60,803 nucleotides of DNA, taken from positions 1 through 60,803 of the forward strand of contig JAIQES010000024.1 in NCBI GenBank assembly GCA_020073705.1, written 5' to 3'. This DNA is from Terriglobia bacterium. GTDB lineage: Bacteria; Acidobacteriota; Terriglobia; Acidiferrales; UBA7541. Below the pieces are notes generated by a model. That model was not told where the DNA came from. It saw nothing but the letters and a program-made list of their open reading frames with translations, and made no database searches. This document shows positions 35,177 through 43,037 of this stretch, one piece after another (within the stretch, counting starts at the first letter, position 1; each line of letters opens with the position of its first letter). A program made the translations under genes and the position numbers.

Positions 35177-35721
35177 AGGCTCTCACCCGGGCGGCATTTC
35201 TGTCCATTTTCTCGATTGCTGTTGGTGGCGTCGCTCTTCTGATGGCCGCTTCTCTGCTGGCACAGCCCAGCCCGCCGGGAAAGTCCGGGCCTGCTCCTCA
35301 GCAGGCGCAGAAGTTGACTGCCTCCGCCATTCAAATTGAACGTCCCGACCCGCCAGAGAACTTGCTTGTTCCGGAGGATTTTCGCGTCTCGACGTACGAA
35401 AACGTGATCCTCCAGGTGGCCAAGACGAAGAAGTTTCAGCACGTTTATCGAAGCGGCGACCGCACTGCCGCCAATGTGCCCGATCTCGTCATCCTGCACT
35501 TGATTCCCCAGGCGTTCAAGAAAGGCAGCCAAAAACAGCGCGAGGTCACCACCATCAGCGGATCCACCTCCATTAAGATGAAAGTTCAATTTACCTCGCG
35601 CGACGGCAAGATCCTCCGGGAAAAGGATCTCGAAGGCAAGGTGCGCTTCTACGGAGAAAACCTGCGCGCCACCTACGACCTCGCCAAGAAAGTCGCTACC
35701 GTAGTCAACGACACATTCTAG
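35173..35721 (+). CDS. Exported protein (DUF4410-like), unknown function
   Basis: This 182-residue protein has a signal peptide (FLSIFSIAVGGVALLMAASLLAQ). The domain contains YENVILQVAKTKKFQHVYRSGD and a C-terminal KKVATVVNDTF. The pattern 'lipid/outer-membrane-related beta, variable loop, AKKVA..V' recalls DUF4410-like proteins, but the match is weak. It is coupled to the upstream gene by an ATGA overlap. Confidence 0.62.
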   Translation: MKALTRAAFLSIFSIAVGGVALLMAASLLAQPSPPGKSGPAPQQAQKLTASAIQIERPDPPENLLVPEDFRVSTYENVILQVAKTKKFQHVYRSGDRTAANVPDLVILHLIPQAFKKGSQKQREVTTISGSTSIKMKVQFTSRDGKILREKDLEGKVRFYGENLRATYDLAKKVATVVNDTF

Positions 35722-36065
35722 ATCTTTACAGGATATTCGGCGCGCCAGCATAGCCAAGCTGTTGTGTCCGTCGCTGGCTGTGGCGATGCACCCGATCGGA
35801 TTGCGCACGCCGACGGTGATTTCGCCGTCTTCAATCAACTCCGCGATGTGGAACAGGTACCGGGAACTGCCTGCAGAGTTCTTCGCGGCGGCGTCTTTGT
35901 TTACGCCACGTGCTGCATTTCGAGCTGTATGTTTGCGGCGACGTTCGCGGCGTTTACAATCAGCTCATTAAGTGCGATAATTCAAGTTGCAAGTAAGTTG
36001 CAAGAGTATCCCATGATGGCATGCCTAATTTGCATCTCCCCGGCAAGGCGCGTAAGGGAATAAGT
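35722..36065. other. Non-coding gap
   Basis: Frames are open but lack starts, ribosome-binding sites and a recognised domain. One frame reads LYVCGDVRGVYNQLIKCDNS before a stop, possibly a decayed fragment. No promoter stands out. Confidence 0.35.
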
Positions 36066-38807
36066 ATGCCCAAAGTCAATTTCACGTTAAACGGGAAACC
36101 AGCCGTGGCCCCCTATGAGCCGGGGATGCAATTCCTCGACGTCTTGCGTGAGGCGTGTGGCATCGTTTCCGCGAAGAACGGGTGCGCTCCGGAGGGCACT
36201 TGCGGCTGCTGCGCCGTCTTGGTGGACGGACGGCCCGTGCTATCTTGCCTGCGTAAGCCCGAACAGATGGAAGGCCGCGACGTGGTCACGCTCGAAGGCG
36301 TCCCGGAAGAGATGCGGCATGTGTTGAGCGAGGCGTTTTCGCTCGAAGGCGGGGTCCAATGCGGATTCTGCATCCCCGGGATCGTTATGCGCGCATCGTC
36401 GTTGTTGCGGCAAGGCGTAACGGAAGATCGCGAGGTTGTCGAGCAGGCGCTCAGCGGTCATCTTTGCCGCTGCACAGGCTATGCGAGGATCGTCGATGCC
36501 ATTCAAACCGCGGGTGATGCCTGGAAAAATGGCGGAGTTTTCCCGAGCACAGAACCGCGCCGGCATTCTTACTTTGGCGAAGAGTTCGGATTGAGCCGGA
36601 ATCCAGCGTTTGCGAGCGGCAAACACGCAACTGGGAACGGCAAGAAGAACGGAAACGGAATTGGCGACTCACCGTCCCGCTATCGCGGCGTCGAGCAGAC
36701 ATTGGGAGAGCGGCCCTTCGTTGACGACATGCGCGTGCCAGGCATGTTGCATGGCGGCATGGTGCTCAGCGAACACCCACGCGCCATCGTCAACGCAATT
36801 GACACTTCGGCGGCTCTGGCGATGCCTGGAGTTGTGAGGATTTTTACCGCGGCGGACGTTCCCGGGCCACGCGGCACGGGACTCAACTATCCCGATTTGC
36901 CCGTTTTCGTGGCGGTTGGTGAAACCACGTGCTGCGTTGGCGATTTTCTGGCCATGGTTGTCGCCGACACCCAATTCCACGCGCGCCAAGCCGCTGACAA
37001 AGTTAAAGTCGATTACACGGTCCTCGAACCATTGACGGACCCATTCGCCGCGCTTGAGCCTGGTGCGCCGCAAGTCCATCCTGCGGGCAACCTGTTCGTC
37101 CACGAGAATCTGCTCGACTCCACGACCTTCTCACGCGGTGATGTGGAGGCGGGGTTCGCCGCTTCCACGCATATCATTGAACAGACGTTTGCCACTCAAC
37201 CGATCGAACCGGCATTTCTCGAGCCCGAGGCTTGCCTGGCGCTGCCTCAAGGGGATGGCATCAAAGTGTTCTCGCAGAGCCAGGGCTCTGTGTACGACCA
37301 GAAACAGATCAGCGACGTCTTGAAATTGCCCCTCGATAAAGTTGAAATCGCGCTGACCTCGAGCGGCGGTGCTTTTGGAGCTAAAGAAGAGCTCTCGATC
37401 CAGGCGCAGACTGCGACGGCAGCCTATCTGCTACAGCATCCGGTGAAAACTGTTCTCACACGGATGCAATCGACGCAGCACCACGTCAAGCGCCATCCGA
37501 TGGTTCTGAAATTCAAAGTGGGCGCCGATGCCGAGGGCCATCTGCTTGCTGTGCGCGCTCGCATTGTTGGCGATACAGGAGGCTATGCAGGGACCGGTGG
37601 CAAGTGCCTGCTGCGCGCTGCGTGCCATTCATGCGGGCCCTATCGTGTGCCCAACGTAGATATCGGATCCAAGGCCGTATTCACAAACAATCCCACGAGC
37701 GGCGCCATGCGGGGCTTCGGCACCAATCAGGCTCACTTCGCAATCGAGGGGATCATGGATCTCCTTGCAGAGAAGGTGGGTGTTGATGGTTATGATATCC
37801 GCGAACGGAATATTCTGAACCCTGGCGATGCATTCGCCACCGGCCAGATTATGAGGGAAAGCTGCCTCGGTATTCGCCGGTCGCTAGAAGCCGTAAAGGA
37901 TATCTATAAGAACGCGAAATATGCGGGCATCGGGTGCGGCATCAAAAGCACCGGCATCGGAAACGGTACGATCGATAGCGGGCACTTGCTGATCCGCGTG
38001 GTGGAAGGTAGCCGGGTGGAGGTCCTCGCCGGCTACACGGAAATGGGTCAAGGTCTATTCACAGCCATCCGGCAGGCTGTGTGCGAGGAGACCGGCTTGT
38101 CGCCGGACATCATCACAGTCCGCTGGGATAAAGAGATGGGCCTCAAGTGCGGGGAAACATGGGCATCGCGCGGCACGACGCTCAGCTGCGCCGCAGCGCA
38201 ACGAGCGGGACAGAAATTCGCCGCTGATCTGAAGCAATTTCCGCTCGATAAGCTCATCGGCCGCGAGTACCGAGGGGATTACGTCTATGACTTCACCACC
38301 AAGCCTGGCACCCCCGAAGCCCTGAAGAATCCAAATACGCACATGACATTCAGCTACGCCACTCAGGTGGTCATCCTCGATGAACACGGGCGTCTGGATC
38401 GCGTCGTGGCAGCGCACGACGTTGGCCGCGCCATCAATCCGAAGGCTTGCGCGGGGCAAATCGAAGGCGGCGTGCACATGGGACTGGGCTATGCGCTCTC
38501 CGAAAATTTCTGTTCCACTAAGGGAACCCCCGATTCCCTACTTCTGCGCGATTGTGGCATTCTGAAGGCCAAGGAAACGCCGCAAATCGACGTCATCCTG
38601 ATTGAAGTGCCCGACGAAGTGGGCGGTTACGGATCAAAGGGAGCTGGGGAAATCGGTTTGGTTCCCACAGCGGGCGCGGTGGCCGGCGCTCTGCATTCCT
38701 ACGACGGGATCCGCCGCTTCAGCCTGCCTATGCAGGATTCGCCGGCGGCTGCGCCCTCGGTTCCGAAGTCCCGTCGAAAGAAAGCAGTCCAGGCAGGCAC
38801 GAAATAG
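36066..38807 (+). CDS. Fused 2Fe-2S/molybdopterin xanthine dehydrogenase-family oxidoreductase
   Basis: This 913-residue protein combines two xanthine-dehydrogenase-type subunits. Residues 1-150 hold two [2Fe-2S] clusters: plant-type C40, C46, C49, C61, and the helical-domain C101, C104, C136, C138. From about 205 onward lies the molybdopterin cytosine dinucleotide subunit, with GAFGAKEE, GAMRGFGTNQAHF and the base Glu in GSKGAGEIGL. The usual FAD subunit is absent, as in aldehyde oxidoreductases (Mop-like), so electrons likely go to a cytochrome or other acceptor. The start is ATG 36066 after AAGGGAATAAGT; an upstream ATG at 36021 is in frame. Substrate is unknown. Confidence 0.9.
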   Translation: MPKVNFTLNGKPAVAPYEPGMQFLDVLREACGIVSAKNGCAPEGTCGCCAVLVDGRPVLSCLRKPEQMEGRDVVTLEGVPEEMRHVLSEAFSLEGGVQCGFCIPGIVMRASSLLRQGVTEDREVVEQALSGHLCRCTGYARIVDAIQTAGDAWKNGGVFPSTEPRRHSYFGEEFGLSRNPAFASGKHATGNGKKNGNGIGDSPSRYRGVEQTLGERPFVDDMRVPGMLHGGMVLSEHPRAIVNAIDTSAALAMPGVVRIFTAADVPGPRGTGLNYPDLPVFVAVGETTCCVGDFLAMVVADTQFHARQAADKVKVDYTVLEPLTDPFAALEPGAPQVHPAGNLFVHENLLDSTTFSRGDVEAGFAASTHIIEQTFATQPIEPAFLEPEACLALPQGDGIKVFSQSQGSVYDQKQISDVLKLPLDKVEIALTSSGGAFGAKEELSIQAQTATAAYLLQHPVKTVLTRMQSTQHHVKRHPMVLKFKVGADAEGHLLAVRARIVGDTGGYAGTGGKCLLRAACHSCGPYRVPNVDIGSKAVFTNNPTSGAMRGFGTNQAHFAIEGIMDLLAEKVGVDGYDIRERNILNPGDAFATGQIMRESCLGIRRSLEAVKDIYKNAKYAGIGCGIKSTGIGNGTIDSGHLLIRVVEGSRVEVLAGYTEMGQGLFTAIRQAVCEETGLSPDIITVRWDKEMGLKCGETWASRGTTLSCAAAQRAGQKFAADLKQFPLDKLIGREYRGDYVYDFTTKPGTPEALKNPNTHMTFSYATQVVILDEHGRLDRVVAAHDVGRAINPKACAGQIEGGVHMGLGYALSENFCSTKGTPDSLLLRDCGILKAKETPQIDVILIEVPDEVGGYGSKGAGEIGLVPTAGAVAGALHSYDGIRRFSLPMQDSPAAAPSVPKSRRKKAVQAGTK

Positions 38808-38822
38808 GGAGAGAAAAAGATC

Positions 38823-39000
38823 ATGAATTCCCGGATTATGAAGGCGGGACTGGCTGTCTTACGATAATTTCATCAAGGGCCGGATGCAATTCATGCCGGG
38901 CCAAGCTGAACTGGCCGTGCCCGCAGGCGTCGCCCTGCTCGACCAGATCGGGACTCCGGTCCTTTTGATCAGAGATGGCCCACTACCTGGTGGGGAGTAG
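38823..39000 (+). pseudogene. Decayed alpha/beta hydrolase fragment
   Basis: A start ATG (38823) with a good GAGAGA upstream encodes MNSRIMKAGLAVLR and then stops. In another frame the next bases read YDNFIKGRMQFMPGQAELAV and PAGVALLDQIGTPVLLI, which resembles the region before the nucleophile elbow in some alpha/beta hydrolases. The expected THSQGG elbow is missing, and the frame ends at an 18-bp repeat bordering the toxin-antitoxin island. So a hydrolase gene was internally deleted and cut at the island's border. Confidence 0.5.
38981..38998. repeat. Left direct repeat of the toxin-antitoxin island
   Basis: CACTACCTGGTGGGGAGT. It matches 41864-41881 at 16 of 18 positions, in the same orientation. 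Confidence 0.55.
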
Positions 39001-39055
39001 TGACTCATTCTTATTTTAGGCTGGACAGACCGTAGAATCTTGCCACAATGAGTGC

Positions 39056-39292
39056 ATGAGGCGCTCAAGCAAACCGTTCCCGAAAGACGCGAACCAATTA
39101 GCCGCTGAGATTGTGCGCCTATCCACAGAAGAACCAATACAATCAGTCAAAGAATATCTCGCCAGCATAGGCCGCAAAGGTGGTCTAAAAGGTGGGAAGG
39201 CTAGAGCTAAGAAGCTTTCCATTCAGAAACGATCCGAAATAGCCCGCAAAGCTGCAAACACGCGATGGGCTAAGCAGCAGGGCGACGCTTAG
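39056..39292 (+). CDS. Small basic protein with KGG motif
   Basis: This 78-residue protein is very basic. It contains ASIGRKGGLKGGKARAKKLS (residues 36-55) and ends with IARKAANTRWAK. The GLKGG-ARA pattern is known from small predicted histone-like or RNA-binding hypotheticals in soil bacteria. It lies at the island edge, convergent with the toxin-antitoxin operon (its end overlaps the 39270-39743 gene by 23 bases). Function is unknown. Confidence 0.6.
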   Translation: MRRSSKPFPKDANQLAAEIVRLSTEEPIQSVKEYLASIGRKGGLKGGKARAKKLSIQKRSEIARKAANTRWAKQQGDA

Positions 39293-39743
39293 AAGCGAAA
39301 TCTAGTTCCTCTAGATCATTTCGGAAATCAAATACCATCTGGATTTTTCTTCCCTTATTGAAATTGTCGTTGTAGCTGTCAACATCGAGCTTGAGTTGGT
39401 GGCAATCCATAACTATCTGTTGCCTTTTGTTTTGAAATGATAACTCCATGTGCTGATGTTTGGCTGTTCGCATGTCATCCCACAACCACTGCTGCTCGCC
39501 ATCCAGAGAGTAGCGGGCAGCGTGTTTTACTCGAACTCTTCGTCCCTGTGGGTCAGTTATAAATTCGTCTCGCCACACTTGGGCGATTTGATCAGCACAT
39601 TGTCTAATAACCGCACCGGGATGAAGTTTCCACATGCCTTTCTCTATTGCCCAACTTGCGACATCAATGGCAGAGGCAGGCCACTTTTGTCCTGCTTCTC
39701 TATATCGAGTCACAATTCTCTGAATCTGATCTGTATAGCTCAT
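39270..39743 (-). CDS. Third gene of the HigBA-ImmA operon, unknown
   Basis: This 157-residue protein shares no family I recognise. Visible features are YTDQIQRIVTRYREAGQKWP at the N-terminus and an acidic/Trp-containing middle (LDGEQQWLWDDMRTAKHQ). A Lys-rich C-terminal tail follows. The start is chosen at 39743, 11 bases after the preceding gene's stop on the same strand, with GGGG upstream, because the longer frame would overlap that gene. It is probably co-transcribed with the antitoxin-peptidase gene, so it may be part of the module's regulation or immunity. Confidence 0.62.
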   Translation of the reverse strand: MSYTDQIQRIVTRYREAGQKWPASAIDVASWAIEKGMWKLHPGAVIRQCADQIAQVWRDEFITDPQGRRVRVKHAARYSLDGEQQWLWDDMRTAKHQHMELSFQNKRQQIVMDCHQLKLDVDSYNDNFNKGRKIQMVFDFRNDLEELDFASKRRPAA

Positions 39744-39754
39744 TGGAGCCCCTT

Positions 39755-40900
39755 TCACATGTCCGCTGATAGAACTTGTCCAAATCCGTCTGTCAAGGCT
39801 GCGCTCGTCGCCATATCGCGAACTTTCACAAGCATTTCTCGACTGTGAGACCAATCAACTTCACGTCGATATTGCAGTTGGCCAAGAACAATAGCCGGGT
39901 GAACACCAATTCTCATGGCAAAACCCATTATCTTTCGCTTCGAAAACATGGGTCTAATACGAGCGATAAAATCATCCATCTTTGCTGGTTCCACTAAAAA
40001 GTTTGTTGCGAAAACATCGGCTTGTTTTTCAATTTCAGGTCTCTCATCAAATGGAGTGGCACCGTCACCAATGATGTTCACATCAAGCATCCACTCGCCT
40101 TCCAGTCCATCCCCATTCCGTACGTGACCGCATTCATGCATGAGAACGTACCAGAAGTTATCTAGTCGATCGTATCTCATCGTTAGCACAACAACTGGAG
40201 AGAATTCATTCAACCAGAAACAGGCCCCATCTATCTTAGTATGAGGCAAACTCTCCACGATAAGAAAGCGCACTCCGCCTTCCGCTAAGACTTTCGCCAC
40301 ATGCATAACATCTTCGGGATTCATAAGAAGATTGTGAAGAGTTCCCAAAGCTTTTGAAAATAACTTTTGAGAGAACTTTTGCGCCTGTACTCCATTGGCG
40401 AGTTTATGTGCTCGATACAGCCATGCTTTTTGCGCAGGTGTAACTTCCTGATAGGTCGTAGATTTTTTGGCAGCATGAGCCAAAGCCAGAGGCTCTTCGT
40501 CAATAGAGCGGATGCCGTAGAATTCACAAACTTCTCTTTCTAGAACGTCCAAGTCGTCAGAGTCTTGTATCCAATTACGACGGATCATGTCCTGAATCGG
40601 GGCTTTCGCAAAGAGCTTTGCCTTCTTTGAAACGGGATCGTCTGCCTCACTATGGCTCTGAGAGAGCCTGTAGGAAGTTTCCAGGTTCATCCAAAGTTCA
40701 GCACTCGTGCCGAATGCGGATGCCAACTCGCTTGCGATCTGAGATGAAATCGCACGCTTCCCATTAATTATTGAGCTAATCACAGAATCCTGCCGATTCA
40801 TGATCTTTGCTAGATCACCCTGCGTCCATCCCCTAGCCTCAAGTTCCTCCCTAATGAATTCTCCGGGAGGGAAGGTTTGTGTGCTGGTTTTGTTTTCCAT
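39755..40900 (-). CDS. HigA-type XRE antitoxin fused to ImmA/IrrE metallopeptidase
   Basis: This 381-residue protein has an N-terminal HTH of the HigA/XRE type (GDLAKIMNRQDSVISSIING about 26-45, with SAELWMNLETSYRLS typical of HigA). The C-terminal half is an ImmA/IrrE-type peptidase with HECGH (HExxH) near residue 250. AAGGAGGG lies ahead of the ATG at 40900. The upstream gene is a HigB-like toxin 13 bases away. So one protein could both repress the operon and cleave a partner, an arrangement known in some phage and antitoxin systems. Substrate is unknown. Confidence 0.88.
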   Translation of the reverse strand: MENKTSTQTFPPGEFIREELEARGWTQGDLAKIMNRQDSVISSIINGKRAISSQIASELASAFGTSAELWMNLETSYRLSQSHSEADDPVSKKAKLFAKAPIQDMIRRNWIQDSDDLDVLEREVCEFYGIRSIDEEPLALAHAAKKSTTYQEVTPAQKAWLYRAHKLANGVQAQKFSQKLFSKALGTLHNLLMNPEDVMHVAKVLAEGGVRFLIVESLPHTKIDGACFWLNEFSPVVVLTMRYDRLDNFWYVLMHECGHVRNGDGLEGEWMLDVNIIGDGATPFDERPEIEKQADVFATNFLVEPAKMDDFIARIRPMFSKRKIMGFAMRIGVHPAIVLGQLQYRREVDWSHSREMLVKVRDMATSAALTDGFGQVLSADM

Positions 40901-40913
40901 GTCGTTCCCTCCT

Positions 40914-41216
40914 TTAGTGGTAGTCCTCAATTCCGACGATCCAAAATATCTTGTTAGGATTGCCCTCCACGATCTCAACTATCAGTCTCCATTGGTCGTT
41001 TAACATCATTGATCGTTGATGCTCCCTTTTTCCCTTTAGCTTTTCGAAGTGCAGAGATTTAAGTGCATAAAAATCTCGTTCATCTGCTGCCGCACGGATG
41101 ACTTGCATCCGCTTGCGGAACGTCTTGCCGATCCCCGCTTGGTACGCGGTGTCGAGCCGGGCATCCCTTTCAAGCTTTTCGAGAGATTCATCTTTGAACC
41201 TTATCTCGAAGGCCAT
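40914..41216 (-). CDS. HigB/RelE-type toxin
   Basis: This 100-residue protein of the HigB (plasmid-maintenance killer) family has FRKRMQVIRAAADERDFYAL in its N-terminal half. The core KGKREHQRSMMLNDQWRLIVEI matches the RelE-fold strand pattern with basic catalytic residues. It is the first gene of the three-gene operon and is followed after 13 bases by the HigA-ImmA gene. HigB toxins cleave mRNA on ribosomes. AT-richer than flanking genes, as usual for transferred modules. Confidence 0.87.
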   Translation of the reverse strand: MAFEIRFKDESLEKLERDARLDTAYQAGIGKTFRKRMQVIRAAADERDFYALKSLHFEKLKGKREHQRSMMLNDQWRLIVEIVEGNPNKIFWIVGIEDYH

Positions 41217-41330
41217 GAAAAGACTTTATAGGAAGACTGTAAATATGTCAAGTACATATTTTATGTTTTCATGAAAACGTAAAAATATAACTTGACATAG
41301 CATGAGCGGCTTAAGCATAATATCGTCACT

Positions 41331-41861
41331 ATGAATCGCCTAAGCAAAGAGCAACGAACCAACGATAGAGCGCACACAATCCAAGGAAAGCCTCCGATAA
41401 GAACATTCCTATCGCTGCGATGGCTTTGGGGCGGGCTGTTAGCTGCCATTGCGATTGTTGGTTTCGCATATCAATTCCGACCGGAGATAAATGTTGATAG
41501 AGATGTATCCCTCAATGTCCGCGACCCATTCGCTACGCAATTCCGGGTGACGAACGAAGGACTCTTAGCCGTATATAACCTTCGATTTTCTTGTACCGTG
41601 AATAATTCCATGATGCAGAATGTCACTACTAGAAATAGTGGAGGACAAGAAGCGGTAGCGGTCCTAGAATCAAAAGAGTCGACTACAAAGAATTGTTCGA
41701 TTAAGGCTGACTTATTCCCCCTACTCAGCGATCTATTTTTCAATGTCACATACAGGCCTAAGTGGTTTTGGAGATCATTAATGAAAAGAACGCGATTTGT
41801 TAACATGCGCGACTCCCAAGGAAACTTGGAATGGGTAAAGCAGCCTTTAGAATCAAAATGA
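41331..41861 (+). CDS. Single-pass membrane protein, unknown
   Basis: This 176-residue protein has a cytoplasmic basic head, one transmembrane helix (LWGGLLAAIAIVGFAYQF, about 33-50) and an extracytoplasmic beta-rich domain with FRVTNEGLLAVYNLRFSC. Its two cysteine positions (FSC and KNC) may form a disulfide. It is divergent from the toxin operon and shares the island's lower GC. No family recognised. It is the last gene before the right direct repeat. Confidence 0.6.
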   Translation: MNRLSKEQRTNDRAHTIQGKPPIRTFLSLRWLWGGLLAAIAIVGFAYQFRPEINVDRDVSLNVRDPFATQFRVTNEGLLAVYNLRFSCTVNNSMMQNVTTRNSGGQEAVAVLESKESTTKNCSIKADLFPLLSDLFFNVTYRPKWFWRSLMKRTRFVNMRDSQGNLEWVKQPLESK

Positions 41862-41863
41862 AT

Positions 41864-41881
41864 CACTGCCCGGTGGGGAGT
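41864..41881. repeat. Right direct repeat of the toxin-antitoxin island
   Basis: CACTGCCCGGTGGGGAGT. Partner of 38981-38998; the two bracket about 2.9 kb. Confidence 0.55.
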
Positions 41882-41951
41882 TAGCTTGACCCTACCTAAT
41901 TTTGTGCGGTAGCATCTCCGAGAAAGCCAATCGATTGAGGAATCACAACGC

Positions 41952-43019
41952 ATGAAAAAGATTAACGTCGCCGTCATCGGGACCGGTTGGTGCGGGGGCA
42001 TCCGTGCCGAGACCTGTGCGGCCAGCCCCTTCGTGAACGAACTGCATATCGCTGAAATCAAACAGGAGCGCCTCCAGGAAGTCGCCGCAAAAACGAAACC
42101 AGCCACGGCCACCACCAACTATCGGACCCTGCTCGAAAACAAGACGATCGACGCCGTCATGATTTCGACCACTCCGGAGCCAACGCATTACCCGATCGCC
42201 AAGGAAAGCATGCTGGCCGGCAAGCACGTTTTTCTGGAAAAGCCCATGGCGCTGGAACTTTGGGAGGCGGAAGAACTGATCGCTTTATCGCGGTCGAAAG
42301 GTCTGCGCTTCACGATTGGATACTCGCAGCGATTTAACCCGAAGTTCGCCATTGTGAAGCGCTCCATCGACGACGGCAGCATTGGGCAACCGATCAGCGC
42401 GCTGGTCAGCCGGCACATCACGCGCAATCTCGGAAAAAAGATCGGTGGTCGCGTCAAACTTTCGCCGGCCGCCATGGAGGCAACCCACGATATCGACTTC
42501 GTGTTATGGTGCCTCGCGCCGAGAAAGCCGGTCCGAGTTTATGCCCAGGAAGTTCGCAAGATCATGGGCGAGCAATTTGACGTGCCGGATTGCGTCTCGA
42601 TCATCGTCACCATGGATGACGGAACTGTCTTCACCATTTGCGCGGGCTGGGTGCTCCCTCCGGCGTATCCTAACTTCTCTTCAACTTGGATCGAGATGGT
42701 CGGCACCGAAGGCGCGATCCTGGTGGACGACACACATCGGGACGTCTACCTGACCACGATGCAAAAGGGCATCCAGTTCCCCATTTCGACCATGCCCGGC
42801 GAAAAGGTGGCGCATGTATACGCTGGTCCCATGGAGGCGGAAACCATCCACTTCCTGGAATGCATCGCCTTAGATCGCCAGCCGCTGGTGACGGCCGAAC
42901 ACGCCAAGATGGTGATGCGGGTTTATCAAGCGGCGGATCTTTCGGCCGAAACGGGAAATCCAATCGATCTTACTGCCGAAACGATTCCTTCCGCGAAGCG
43001 AGTGACAACGCTGGCATGA
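41952..43019 (+). CDS. Gfo/Idh/MocA-family NAD(P)-dependent oxidoreductase
   Basis: This 355-residue protein has an N-terminal Rossmann fold (VAVIGTGWCGGIRAETC) and the family's EKPMAL, where Lys is the catalytic residue. The C-terminal dehydrogenase domain follows, with THDIDFVLW carrying the conserved histidine. Such enzymes oxidise sugars, inositols or amino-sugars. It is followed 18 bases later by an MFS solute transporter and then a secreted Kelch protein, so a sugar or sugar-acid uptake-and-oxidation operon is likely. The substrate is not identifiable. Confidence 0.9.
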   Translation: MKKINVAVIGTGWCGGIRAETCAASPFVNELHIAEIKQERLQEVAAKTKPATATTNYRTLLENKTIDAVMISTTPEPTHYPIAKESMLAGKHVFLEKPMALELWEAEELIALSRSKGLRFTIGYSQRFNPKFAIVKRSIDDGSIGQPISALVSRHITRNLGKKIGGRVKLSPAAMEATHDIDFVLWCLAPRKPVRVYAQEVRKIMGEQFDVPDCVSIIVTMDDGTVFTICAGWVLPPAYPNFSSTWIEMVGTEGAILVDDTHRDVYLTTMQKGIQFPISTMPGEKVAHVYAGPMEAETIHFLECIALDRQPLVTAEHAKMVMRVYQAADLSAETGNPIDLTAETIPSAKRVTTLA

Positions 43020-43037
43020 GATGGGCGCATAAAATCG

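Noticed and set aside
35722-36065. Short frame reading LYVCGDVRGVYNQL
   Set aside because: It lacks a start and a ribosome-binding site; too weak to call.
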